From NCBI GenBank assembly GCA_964540765.1, contig CAZINW010000030.1, forward strand, positions 1 to 26,734: DNA of 26,734 nt. The letters are read 5' to 3'. This document shows positions 16,594 through 25,091 of this stretch, one piece after another. Made by a program: the position numbers and the translations under genes. Origin of the DNA: CAZJLN01 sp964540765 (GTDB taxonomy: Bacteria; Chloroflexota; Anaerolineae; Anaerolineales; Anaerolineaceae). The notes under the pieces were generated by a model that saw only the letters and a list, made by a program, of their open reading frames with translations, had not been told where the DNA came from and made no database searches. The stretch's first letter is position 1, and each line of letters begins with the position of its first letter.

Positions 16594-16606
16594 GCATATC
16601 CTTAAG

Positions 16607-16644
16607 AAAAAAGGTTCTGAGTGATTATAAGATCACCCAGAACC
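16607..16644 (-). terminator. Rho-independent terminator after ppdK
   Basis: On the minus strand, GGTTCTG and GTGAT (16644-16632, one base between) pair with ATCAC and CAGAACC (16625-16613), followed by TTTTTT (16612-16607). Twelve paired positions with one mismatch in the middle make it a strong terminator. Confidence 0.88.
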
Positions 16645-16672
16645 CTTTGTCAACTTAAGTGCGGATCAGCGA

Positions 16673-19519
16673 CTATTTTCCGTTGCGAATGGCAGCTTGA
16701 GCCGCTGCAAGGCGAGCCAACGGCACACGGAAGGGAGAACAACTCACATAGTTATTGCCAATCAGATGGCAGAACTCAATTGAACTCGGATCTCCACCAT
16801 GTTCACCGCAAATACCAACCTCAAGGTTGGGGCGGACACGGCGACCATCTTCGACAGCCATCTTCATCAATTTGCCAACGCCATCCCGATCCAGAACCTG
16901 GAAGGGATTCTTTGGCAGAATGCCTTTTTCGACGTAAGTTACCAGGAAGTTGCGCTCGGCATCGTCACGGCTGTAACCATAAGTCATTTGGGTGAGGTCA
17001 TTGGTGCCAAAGGAGAAGAATTGGGCAACCTCAGCAATTTCTGCAGCGGTCAAGGCTGCGCGGGGGATCTCCACCATGGTGCCAAACTTGTATTCAAAAT
17101 TGACATCCTTTTCGGACATCACTTCCTTGGCAATCGCTTCAAGTGTGGGTTGAACCAGTTTGAGTTCATTGACATGACCGGTTAGAGGGATCATGATCTC
17201 AGGTTTGACAACAATGCCATTTTTGTTTGCATCGCAGGCAGCTTCAAAGATGGCACGCACCTGCATCTTCATGATGTCAGGATAGACGATGCCCAGGCGA
17301 ATACCACGCAAACCCATCATCGGGTTGCTCTCATGCAGCCCCATGACTGCCTGCAGAAGTTCTTCCCTTTCAGCCAAACCCTCAGTTTTTCCAAGGGCTT
17401 TCATGGTGGCAGTCTCAGTCAGGAGATCTTCCATGGAAGGCAGGAACTCATGCAGGGGCGGATCAATCAGACGGATGATGACGGGGTAGCCATTCATGGC
17501 TTCAAACAGCCCGTAAAAGTCAGAACGCTGATAGGGTAAGAGGAATTCCAACGCTTCAAAATAAGCTTTGGTGGCTGGTGCTTCTGCCATCAGCTTTTTC
17601 TGCGCAGCCAATTCAGCTTCAACCTTTGCACGGTCAGCCTCGGTCAGGGCACGACCTTCCCTCTTGCCGGATTGCAACTCTCCCTCAAGCAATTCCAGAT
17701 AATTAATCATTTTTTGGGATTCATTCGCATTTAAGATCATTTCCTGAACATGAGGAAGACGGGTTTGCTCAAAGAACATATGCTCGGTACGGCAGAGACC
17801 AATACCTTTGGCGCCGTATGTGCGTGCTCTGCGGGCATCCTTGGGATAGTCTGCATTCGCCCAAACCTGCAATCGTGCGATCTCATCCGCCCAGGTGAGA
17901 AGGGTCATCAAGTCAGTTTGCTCTTCCACTTTTGGGGTAGAGAGTTCAATTTGACCGACAAATACCTCCCCGGTGCCACCATCCAAGGAAATCCATTCCC
18001 CTTCCTTGACAACCTTGCCGTTGGATTTCATCTCGCGTTTGACCATGTCAATCTCAACCATGGAAGCGCCAACAATACAGGGAACACCGAACTGGCGGGC
18101 AACCACAGCCGCATGCGATGTGGCGCCACCTTCACTGGTGAGGATACCTTTTGCAGCCAACATGCCATGTACGTCATCCGGTTTTGTGAACGGGCGCACC
18201 ATGATGACAGCCTGCTTCTCATCACGTCCCATATGCTCAGCCGTGTCAGCATCGAAGTAAACCTGACCGACCGCAGCACCGGGTGAAGCATTGACACCAC
18301 TGCCAAAGAAACGTCCCGCCTGACGGGCAGCCTGTTTAATTTCATAGGTAAACTGTGGATGAAGCATCTGGTCAACCTGTTCAGGTTCGACGCGCATGAT
18401 GGCTTCTTCTTTCGAAATCAGACCTTCATTGACCATATCATAGGCGATCTTAATGGCAGCCTTGGCAGTGCGCTTGCCATTGCGAGTTTGCAGCATCCAG
18501 AGTTTGCCACGTTCGATGGTGAACTCAACATCCTGCATCTCATGGTAGTGATTTTCCAGTTTTTCAGTGATGGACATGAAAGTTGCATAGGCTTCCGGGA
18601 GATCTTTTTGCAGCTCAGTAATGGGACTGGTATTGCGAATGCCGGCAACCACGTCCTCGCCTTGGGCATTGATGAGATATTCACCAAACATCTTATCTTC
18701 ACCGGTCTGGGGATCACGCGTGAAGGCAACACCTGTGCCTGAGTCATCGCCCATGTTACCAAAGACCATGGTCACGATATTCACAGCAGTGCCCAAATTA
18801 TCAGGAATACTGGCTTTACGGCGGTAATCAATGGCGCGCTTGACATTCCATGAATTGAAGACAGCCTTGGTGGCAAGTTCAAGCTGGGTCAGCGGATTTT
18901 GGGGAAAATCATATCCCAATGCTTTCTTGACCACGACCTTAAATTGTTCAGTCAAGTATTTCAGATCTGCTGTGTTGAGTTCGGTATCCAGTTTGACGCC
19001 TTTTTTGGCTTTGTAGCCATCCAGGACAACTTCAAAATGTTCGTCATCGATACCCAACACCACTGCACCGAACATTTGGATCAAACGGCGGTATGAGTCA
19101 TACACAAAGCGTTCATTGCCCGTCAGTGCAACCATCCCTTTTGCGGTTTCATCATTCATACCAATATTAAGGACCGTATCCATCATACCAGGCATTGAGA
19201 ACTTCGAACCAGAGCGGCAGGACACCAAAAGCGGATTGGATGGATCACCGAATTTTTTCCCAGCCTGGACTTCAACTGCATTTAAAGCATTGAGTGCCTG
19301 TTCCCACATGCCTTCAGGGAATTTCTTTTCCTCCTGATATGCATTGCAAGCTTCGGTGGTGATGGTATAACCTGGCGGAACAGGCACACCAATCCGAGCC
19401 ATTTCAGCCAGGTTGGCACCTTTACCGCCCAACAAACCCCTGACGCCATCCCAACTGCCGGCATACTGCTCAGCTTTGTTAACTTCATTAAACAGGTAGA
19501 CCCATTTTTTTTCTGACAT
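16673..19519 (-). CDS. ppdK: Pyruvate, phosphate dikinase
   Basis: 948 residues, slightly above the usual 870-900. The enzyme interconverts pyruvate, ATP and phosphate with phosphoenolpyruvate, AMP and pyrophosphate. The N-terminal nucleotide-binding part begins with LLGGKGANLAEM (29-40) and includes NMGDDSGTGVAFTRDP. The swivelling central domain has the phosphorylated histidine in GGATSHAAVVARQFG (His469). The C-terminal TIM barrel has GLCRTEHMFF, RLIDPPLHEFLP, FSFGTNDLTQMTYGYSRDD and the catalytic cysteine region GICGEHGGDP. The start has AGGAGG upstream. The gene stands alone with a terminator. In anaerobes it often works in the glycolytic direction with pyrophosphate; the direction here is not shown by the sequence. 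Confidence 0.97.
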   Translation of the reverse strand: MSEKKWVYLFNEVNKAEQYAGSWDGVRGLLGGKGANLAEMARIGVPVPPGYTITTEACNAYQEEKKFPEGMWEQALNALNAVEVQAGKKFGDPSNPLLVSCRSGSKFSMPGMMDTVLNIGMNDETAKGMVALTGNERFVYDSYRRLIQMFGAVVLGIDDEHFEVVLDGYKAKKGVKLDTELNTADLKYLTEQFKVVVKKALGYDFPQNPLTQLELATKAVFNSWNVKRAIDYRRKASIPDNLGTAVNIVTMVFGNMGDDSGTGVAFTRDPQTGEDKMFGEYLINAQGEDVVAGIRNTSPITELQKDLPEAYATFMSITEKLENHYHEMQDVEFTIERGKLWMLQTRNGKRTAKAAIKIAYDMVNEGLISKEEAIMRVEPEQVDQMLHPQFTYEIKQAARQAGRFFGSGVNASPGAAVGQVYFDADTAEHMGRDEKQAVIMVRPFTKPDDVHGMLAAKGILTSEGGATSHAAVVARQFGVPCIVGASMVEIDMVKREMKSNGKVVKEGEWISLDGGTGEVFVGQIELSTPKVEEQTDLMTLLTWADEIARLQVWANADYPKDARRARTYGAKGIGLCRTEHMFFEQTRLPHVQEMILNANESQKMINYLELLEGELQSGKREGRALTEADRAKVEAELAAQKKLMAEAPATKAYFEALEFLLPYQRSDFYGLFEAMNGYPVIIRLIDPPLHEFLPSMEDLLTETATMKALGKTEGLAEREELLQAVMGLHESNPMMGLRGIRLGIVYPDIMKMQVRAIFEAACDANKNGIVVKPEIMIPLTGHVNELKLVQPTLEAIAKEVMSEKDVNFEYKFGTMVEIPRAALTAAEIAEVAQFFSFGTNDLTQMTYGYSRDDAERNFLVTYVEKGILPKNPFQVLDRDGVGKLMKMAVEDGRRVRPNLEVGICGEHGGDPSSIEFCHLIGNNYVSCSPFRVPLARLAAAQAAIRNGK

Positions 19520-19584
19520 ACTTCCTCCAATAGATACAGTGATATATACGCTTTTATGCGTGTGATTGAAAAATCAAACGGTTT

Positions 19585-19593
19585 ATTCTACCA
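19585..19593 (-). promoter_or_regulatory. Possible extended -10 promoter of ppdK
   Basis: On the minus strand TGGTAGAAT is an extended -10 box, with no good -35 (nearest TTGATT is 20 bases upstream). The leader of about 60 bases would hold two small stems, TGATT/AATCA and ACGC/GCGT. Confidence 0.35.
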
Positions 19594-19739
19594 TAAAGGA
19601 GGAAAAACATAATCAAGTTTATTAAAATGTTGTGTAAATTTAGAGGTTTCACTCCAAATTAAAAGAGAAGCAAAAGGATTCGCTCCATTCCCAAGTAAAA
19701 ATACTATAATGGAGCTGAAAGTAAAATTCAAAAGGAAAC

Positions 19740-19883
19740 ATGATCAAGGATGAGGTAAAAGATTGGAAAATCATCCGCATACAAAGCTTCGAGGCGATAA
19801 AGTTGGCAGATACGCGCTGGTTTATCAAAGGTGGCAACAAGTTTTCTTCCTTCTCAAGCTATTATCAAAAATCCATTCTTTAA
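19740..19883 (+). CDS. Possible small protein, 47 residues
   Basis: ATG at 19740 has AAGGA five bases upstream and a TATAAT box at 19705-19710, though no clear -35. The frame encodes a charged, soluble peptide starting MIKDEVKDWKIIRIQSFEAI and ending YYQKSIL, with a TAA stop. It is not recognised. It occupies most of the otherwise empty stretch between the divergent ppdK (start 19519) and the gene at 19950. The length is short enough to arise by chance, so this call rests on the ribosome binding site and -10 box only. Confidence 0.35.
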   Translation: MIKDEVKDWKIIRIQSFEAIKLADTRWFIKGGNKFSSFSSYYQKSIL

Positions 19884-19949
19884 TGATAATAGTGGCTATG
19901 CGCAATCTGCGACTGCAAATTTCAAGTCGTTCTTTTTTTAGGAGAGATC

Positions 19950-20924
19950 ATGATGCAATTACCCGCTCAAACCCTGCAATGGCTTCTCAAACATGAAGAG
20001 CCTGATATTCGCTACAAAACAAGGACGCTTCTTTTAGATGAAGATCCTGGTTCGCCTGCATTAAATCACGCACAAGAAGATATCCAGCAATCAGCAAGAG
20101 CCCATACTCTCCTTTCAGAGTTTAGAAAAGGTGAAATCCCACTGCATGCCTATAAAAAATGGAACGGAGCTCATTGGGTTTTGACCAGCCTGGCAGAACT
20201 CAATTACCCGTCAGGCGACACCAGCCTGCTACCCCTTCGGGACCAGGTCTACAAATGGCTGTTTTCTGAACAACATCAACAATCCATCCGCTCAATCAAT
20301 GGCAGGGTGCGTCGCTGTGCCAGCCAGGAAGCCAATGCACTCTTTTCGAGTCTCAGTCTGGGTTTGCAGGATGGGCACACGCCAAAGCTCGCAGAGAACC
20401 TGCTTAAATGGCAATGGCAAGATGGGGGTTGGAATTGCGATAAACACCCTGAAGCTGTGCATTCCTCTTTTTGGGAAACACTGACACCTTTGCGGGCAAT
20501 GTCACTTTATGGGCAGATCAGTGGACTGGCCGAGGTTCAAGAGGCGGTACAAAGGGCGGCTGAGGTCTTCCTGAAACGTCACCTTTACCGCAGACAATCA
20601 ACAGGTGAGGTCATGCAGCCGGAGTTCCTGATATTGCACTATCCCACTTATTGGCGCTATGACATCCTGATCGGGCTAAAGACCATGGCGGACGCAGGCT
20701 TCCTGGATGATCCACGCTGCGAGGATGCGCTGAACTTGCTGGAGCAAAAGATGCTACCGGATGGCAGTTTTGTAGCAGAAGCAAAACTCTATCAAACGAC
20801 CAAACCTGAAAATTCGGTGTATTCCAGCGTCAATTGGGGTGGGGCATCCAAGATAAAACCCAACCCGTGGGTGACTGTCAATGCACTTTCTGTGCTTAAA
20901 AAGGCAGGTCGTTTGAAAATCTGA
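19950..20924 (+). CDS. Squalene-cyclase/prenyltransferase-like alpha/alpha-toroid protein
   Basis: 324 residues. The sequence has QW-type repeats of the terpenoid cyclase/prenyltransferase fold: LLKWQWQDGGWNCDKHPEA (about 151-169) and LLEQKMLPDGSF near the end. RRCASQEANALFSSL (121-135) and ILHYPTYWRYDILIGLK are further conserved helices of this soluble family. At about 320 residues it is half the length of true squalene-hopene cyclases, and no DXDD acid motif is visible, so cyclase activity is doubtful. AGGAGA lies upstream of ATGATG. It is a single gene with no pathway neighbours; the family function is not established. Confidence 0.8.
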   Translation: MMQLPAQTLQWLLKHEEPDIRYKTRTLLLDEDPGSPALNHAQEDIQQSARAHTLLSEFRKGEIPLHAYKKWNGAHWVLTSLAELNYPSGDTSLLPLRDQVYKWLFSEQHQQSIRSINGRVRRCASQEANALFSSLSLGLQDGHTPKLAENLLKWQWQDGGWNCDKHPEAVHSSFWETLTPLRAMSLYGQISGLAEVQEAVQRAAEVFLKRHLYRRQSTGEVMQPEFLILHYPTYWRYDILIGLKTMADAGFLDDPRCEDALNLLEQKMLPDGSFVAEAKLYQTTKPENSVYSSVNWGGASKIKPNPWVTVNALSVLKKAGRLKI

Positions 20925-21007
20925 TTTAGACATACGCCAGGCATTGGTAACTTCGTGTTGGGATACCCGGCTTCGCTGTGATTTTTTCCTTAGGAAACGT
21001 CGAATAA

Positions 21008-21574
21008 CTAGATCTCTGGGTGTTCAAGAGCCTTGTTTGCAGAGACGTTCAAATTGCCATCATAACGGTCATAATGAATGCGGTCTGTCTGATACTGCGT
21101 GCGCGCTTCTTTTACTTCCGCCGGGTAGCCGATAAAAATGACATTGAGGGGGTGCACATGTCCAGGAAGCCCAAGTATCTGTGACAACTGGCGCTCAAAG
21201 GAATTGATGGGATGAACACCGCACCAGACCGAACCCAAGTCCATATCGACAGCCGCCAACAAGATATTTTGGGTGGCGGCACTGCAGTCCTGCACCCAGA
21301 AGCGTTCGGTAAGCTGTCTTTTAAAGACAGATAAATTGCCACATACTACTATCGCCAGGGGCGCATTGATCTTGCCGAAAACCAAAGCCTTACGGATATC
21401 TTTGAGAATAGCTTCATCCTGGATGACAATAAATTCCCAAGGCTGCATATTCATGGCTGTCGGTGCTGCCATGGCTGCCTTTAAAAGGCATTCGATTTTC
21501 TCGGGTTCTACCGCCTGATCCGTATATTTTCTGATACTACGCCGGCGCATGATCAAATCAAGTGCATCATTCAT
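21008..21574 (-). CDS. Nitroreductase-family protein
   Basis: 188 residues of the FMN-dependent nitroreductase fold. RRRSIRKYTDQAVEPEKIE (10-28) holds the FMN-phosphate arginines, and APTAMNMQPWEF (37-48) is the usual second FMN contact, while WCGVHPI and GLPGHVHPLNVIFIGYPAE cover the C-terminal part. The family reduces nitro groups, quinones or flavins with NAD(P)H; the substrate here is unknown. The start at 21574 is chosen because GGTGGA lies upstream and the ATG overlaps the stop of the preceding hydrolase gene (eight-base overlap); a longer frame to 21586 has no ribosome binding site. It is the last gene of the rplU-led cluster. Confidence 0.9.
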   Translation of the reverse strand: MNDALDLIMRRRSIRKYTDQAVEPEKIECLLKAAMAAPTAMNMQPWEFIVIQDEAILKDIRKALVFGKINAPLAIVVCGNLSVFKRQLTERFWVQDCSAATQNILLAAVDMDLGSVWCGVHPINSFERQLSQILGLPGHVHPLNVIFIGYPAEVKEARTQYQTDRIHYDRYDGNLNVSANKALEHPEI

Positions 21575-22370
21575 GTGTTCCACCATTAGTTTTACATTGA
21601 GAGGTTAGCGTTAAGTCTGAAAGTGCTTCAGCCAGTTGGCGGGGTGTTTCAAGCATGGGCAGGTGACCTGTGCCTGGAATCACAAGCAGTTTACCTGATG
21701 GAGCAGCATAAGCCATTTCCTCGGATACAGACAAAGGTGTGATCATATCCTCGCTGCCGGCAACCACCAGAACCAGACGATGAAGATTCTGCAACATGCC
21801 CATCCGGTCCAGGCGGTCAGCCATGCCCAGTCCAGCACTCACAATACCCTGTGGATGCGTGGCAGTGATCATAACCCGCATGGCAGCGACCATATGTTCA
21901 TCTTTGCTGAGCCGGGGTGCAAGGCTTTCTGCCACGACAATTGATCCCTGCTGTTGTACCAGTTCCATTTCATGCAGGCGATTCTCGCGTTTCCCAGGTG
22001 AGTCGGGGCTGGCATTGGTGGTGATCAGCCCGAGTGCATGCAGTCGATCCGGGTAATGTTGGGCGAAGGCAAGCGCCACATAACCGCCCATGGAATGCCC
22101 GGCAATGGTGGCATCTCCGATATTGAGCGCGTCCATCAAACGAACAACATCCTCTGCCATCTGATCCATACTACACATGCCGTGAGGAAGATAAGATTTA
22201 CCATGCCCAGGCAGATCGATGGTGATGCATTTGATATCCTGGGGCAAAAAAACATGAACTGGTTCCCAAATATGCAGGTTGAGACCGAAACCATGCAGCA
22301 GGATGAGAGCCTGTTTGTCTCCATTCACCTTGTAGTTAATGAAATATTCTGATGATTTAATACGGGTCAT
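21567..22370 (-). CDS. Alpha/beta hydrolase
   Basis: 267 residues with the full alpha/beta-hydrolase machinery: oxyanion loop HGFG (26-29), nucleophile elbow GHSMGG (Ser93), acid in GSEDMITP (Asp208) and the catalytic histidine in GTGHLPMLE (His236). No signal peptide, so cytoplasmic. Substrates of such esterase/peptidase-like proteins cannot be read from sequence. It begins two bases after the stop of the cca gene and its own stop overlaps the nitroreductase start, so it is translationally coupled on both sides. Confidence 0.92.
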   Translation of the reverse strand: MTRIKSSEYFINYKVNGDKQALILLHGFGLNLHIWEPVHVFLPQDIKCITIDLPGHGKSYLPHGMCSMDQMAEDVVRLMDALNIGDATIAGHSMGGYVALAFAQHYPDRLHALGLITTNASPDSPGKRENRLHEMELVQQQGSIVVAESLAPRLSKDEHMVAAMRVMITATHPQGIVSAGLGMADRLDRMGMLQNLHRLVLVVAGSEDMITPLSVSEEMAYAAPSGKLLVIPGTGHLPMLETPRQLAEALSDLTLTSQCKTNGGTHE

Positions 22371-22372
22371 CT

Positions 22373-23896
22373 TTATTTTTTCCCAGGGTTCACTCCTTTC
22401 TTCTGCAAAATTGTTTGAACAAAAGCCAGGGCTTCTTCCCTGGTTCTTAAATTCATGCCAGCCTGTTCTTCTTTCAAGGCATCCAGTATTTCAGCATAAA
22501 TTGGTCCAGGTGTCAAGCCAAACACATCTCGCAGATCATCGCCGCTGAGCAACTTTGGAGGATTGACGACTTCTGACGTCTGAAACCAAAATGCATGCAG
22601 CAGAGACCTGACCACATCCAATTCCCTGATCCATTGATCTTTGGACAAGGTGTGCTCATAGGTAGCCCACATATCTGCCAGGCTTAAAAGGCAGATGTCA
22701 ATGCCGTATTCGGAGCAGTCTCTAAAATAACGGTAAATCGCTTTTGATGAAGGAGCATTTGGTAAGTTAGCCAGGTCATGGATGCGCATATGATTAGCAA
22801 CAACCGTTGAAATCAGTTCAATCTCATGGTTGCTTAATGCAAGCGCAATGGCGCGGTTGGTGACCGCCAGAAGACTTTCCTTTGCATGCCCGCGGAAGTG
22901 CAACCGCCGATCCTTGCCAAGCTGCATGGTCTCAGGCTTCCCAGTATCATGGTAGAGGGCTGAAAACAAGAGAAGGTTTTTCCTTGAGCGTTCCTGTTGA
23001 ATATCATTAATAAGATATTTCTTTAGCTCCGGTTGAAAAGACCAGATCCTCTCAATCAATTGAGAAGCAAAAGGATATGACAGGATGATGCTTTGCTCAT
23101 TTTGGAGGATGGCATCCAGGAGTGCGTTGAGGTAAACCGCCACCTGGAGGGTATGATCCCACAAGCCATGCACATGCGGTGCGGAAACGGGCACAGACTT
23201 CAATAATTCCAATTCAGGGAGGATTGGCAATAAACAATTGAAACGATCCATCATGCGCAAGGCTTTGTCCGGCTGTGAAAGAGCCAGGATAATAAACAAT
23301 TCATCCCGCAGGCGTTCGCCTGAAATACGAGCCAGAGAGGGGGCAGTTTCTGTCATTAACTGGCTGCTGGCGTCATCAATTTGCAAGCCATAGTTCAGCG
23401 CAATGCGGATTCCCCTGAGGACACGCAGCGGGTCGTCCTGCATCGAATTTTCCGAGCAAGTTTTAAGGATACCCTGCGCAAGATCGCTTCTCCCGTTGAG
23501 TGGATCCAGGAGAAACCCTGGTTGAGAGAGCTCCACCGCCATCGCATTGATGGTGAAATCCCTATTTTGCAGATCTTCAATCAAGCTGAAGCCGGTGAGT
23601 TTGACAAAATCGAGAAGGATGTTCTCTCCGTTTGGCAATTTGTGAATGACACGGGCAGTTTGACGGTTGTCGTCCAGAATGAATGATCTGGCTTTTAAAA
23701 TCCGTTTGACTGCCAACGAAATTGAAGCGGTATTCCCATCCAGGACAAAATCGAGGTCTTTGATCTCTTTTCCAAGCAGATGATCACGCACCGCCCCCCC
23801 CACCAGGTAGATTGGTACCTGATTGGGAGCAACACTGCGGATCTGATCAAGCAGCTGAAGAATAAAAGGATCAAAGGGAGGGATTGTATTTTTCAA
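22373..23896 (-). CDS. cca: tRNA nucleotidyltransferase / poly(A) polymerase family protein
   Basis: 507 residues. The class II nucleotidyltransferase head has VGGAVRDHLLG (32-42) and the metal-binding DLD (47-49), followed by the RDFTINAMA motif and a template-like region DPLRVLRGIR. A C-terminal HD domain shows ALYHDTGKPE and NHEIELISTVVANHMRIHDL. The family adds the CCA end to tRNAs; some members make poly(A) tails, and the two are hard to separate by eye. The start is TTG at 23896, overlapping the hpt end by 26 bases. No in-frame ATG lies nearby that would keep the catalytic head, and GGGAC is the only weak Shine-Dalgarno candidate, suggesting coupling to hpt translation. Confidence 0.9.
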   Translation of the reverse strand: MKNTIPPFDPFILQLLDQIRSVAPNQVPIYLVGGAVRDHLLGKEIKDLDFVLDGNTASISLAVKRILKARSFILDDNRQTARVIHKLPNGENILLDFVKLTGFSLIEDLQNRDFTINAMAVELSQPGFLLDPLNGRSDLAQGILKTCSENSMQDDPLRVLRGIRIALNYGLQIDDASSQLMTETAPSLARISGERLRDELFIILALSQPDKALRMMDRFNCLLPILPELELLKSVPVSAPHVHGLWDHTLQVAVYLNALLDAILQNEQSIILSYPFASQLIERIWSFQPELKKYLINDIQQERSRKNLLLFSALYHDTGKPETMQLGKDRRLHFRGHAKESLLAVTNRAIALALSNHEIELISTVVANHMRIHDLANLPNAPSSKAIYRYFRDCSEYGIDICLLSLADMWATYEHTLSKDQWIRELDVVRSLLHAFWFQTSEVVNPPKLLSGDDLRDVFGLTPGPIYAEILDALKEEQAGMNLRTREEALAFVQTILQKKGVNPGKK

Positions 23897-24428
23897 GATT
23901 TACAGTCCCAATAAATGGCAGATTACGATAATATTCATCCATATCCAGACCGTAACCGAAAACGAATTTATCTTCGATTTTGAAGCCACAATAGCGGATA
24001 GGTACATGCACTTCACGCCTTTGATACTTATCCAGCAAAGTGCATACGGTCAACGAAGCAGGATTGCGGGTTTCAAGAAGCTCAATCACCGAAGCGAGCG
24101 TGTGTCCGCTGTCAATGATATCTTCCACGATGATCACATCCCGACCGGTAACGCTGGTGTTGAGGTCAAGCGTGATGCGAACCTCACCGGAAGAGGTTCT
24201 GGCTCCTGTTCCATAAGAAGAGACTGCCATAAATTCGATGGCAAGGGGAGTTGTGATCTGCCTGATCAAGTCCGTCAGGAACATAACCCCTCCCCGTAGA
24301 ATACAGATCAGCAAGAGTGGACGATCCTTATAATCCTGGCTGATCTGGGCGCCAAGTTCAGCAATCCGCTTTTGCAGCGCTTCTTCCGAAATAAGTATTT
24401 CATCCAGGTATTCCAAATATGACTGCAT
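23871..24428 (-). CDS. hpt: Hypoxanthine phosphoribosyltransferase
   Basis: 185 residues of the type I phosphoribosyltransferase fold. LRGG (44-47) is the flexible N-terminal contact, SSYGTGARTSSGEV the catalytic loop, VEDIIDSGHT (101-110) the PRPP-binding loop, and DKFVFGYGLDMDEYYRNLPFIG the purine-binding C-terminus. It salvages hypoxanthine and often guanine to IMP/GMP. Two consecutive ATGs exist; the second is preferred since AAGGTGA then lies four to five bases upstream, though the first (24431) is possible. It begins nine bases after the tdk stop. Confidence 0.95.
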   Translation of the reverse strand: MQSYLEYLDEILISEEALQKRIAELGAQISQDYKDRPLLLICILRGGVMFLTDLIRQITTPLAIEFMAVSSYGTGARTSSGEVRITLDLNTSVTGRDVIIVEDIIDSGHTLASVIELLETRNPASLTVCTLLDKYQRREVHVPIRYCGFKIEDKFVFGYGLDMDEYYRNLPFIGTVNLEKYNPSL

Positions 24429-24437
24429 CATTCACCT

Positions 24438-25010
24438 TCAATCCCTGGGAACCTGGTGACATTTACGGCAGCGCGCTTCATACATCTCAGCCGCGCCAAC
24501 GATCACGATTTGTTCGTTGTAATGAGCAGGTTTTCCGTTTACCAGGCGCTGCGTACGGCAGGCTGGTTCGCCACATACCATACAGATTGCATTCAATTTA
24601 TCAACATGTTCTGCCTTGGCGATCAATGTGGGCATACAGCCAAAAGGTTCTCCACGAAAGTCCATGTCCAGACCAGTCACAATCACCCTTACTCCCCTGT
24701 TTGCCAGCCTGTCAGCCACATCGATAATGCCAAAATCAAAGAATTGGGCTTCATCAATGCCCACAACTGTGGTGTCATCATCAAGCTTTGCCAGGATCAT
24801 ATCAGAGCTTTCGACCGGAATGGCTTCAAAATCAGCACCTGAATGTGAGGTTACTTTACTGGTGCCATAACGATTATCAATAACCGGCTTAAACACCTGC
24901 ACTTTTTGCCTGGCAATTCTTGCCCGCCTGAGCCTTCGGATCAATTCTTCCGTTTTACCACAGAACATGGAACCAGTAATCACCTCGAGGGAACCAAATT
25001 CATGCTTCAT
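24438..25010 (-). CDS. tdk: Thymidine kinase
   Basis: 190 residues, type II thymidine kinase. The P-loop is GSMFCGKTEEL (13-23), Walker B VVGIDEAQFF with the catalytic Glu, and GLDMDFRGEPF the lasso/lid region. Structural zinc is held by CMVCGEPA and RCRKCH cysteines. It phosphorylates thymidine (and deoxyuridine) with ATP, feeding DNA precursor salvage together with hpt downstream. The start at 25010 is chosen for GGAGGT five to six bases upstream; an upstream TTG at 25025 would put that site inside the gene. Confidence 0.96.
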   Translation of the reverse strand: MKHEFGSLEVITGSMFCGKTEELIRRLRRARIARQKVQVFKPVIDNRYGTSKVTSHSGADFEAIPVESSDMILAKLDDDTTVVGIDEAQFFDFGIIDVADRLANRGVRVIVTGLDMDFRGEPFGCMPTLIAKAEHVDKLNAICMVCGEPACRTQRLVNGKPAHYNEQIVIVGAAEMYEARCRKCHQVPRD

Positions 25011-25030
25011 CAGATACCTCCACAAATAAT

Positions 25031-25059
25031 AACAGGCAGATAATGTTCATCTGCCTGTT
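25031..25059 (-). terminator. Perfect hairpin between rpmE and tdk
   Basis: AACAGGCAGAT (25031-25041) and ATCTGCCTGTT (25049-25059) pair over eleven bases around a seven-base loop. On the minus strand it is followed by ATTATTTG, a broken T-tract, then the tdk ribosome binding site. It is likely a partial terminator that lowers tdk expression relative to the ribosomal genes. Confidence 0.65.
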
Positions 25060-25091
25060 AAGTTTACTGGAAAAATTCGGATTTTGAAATA

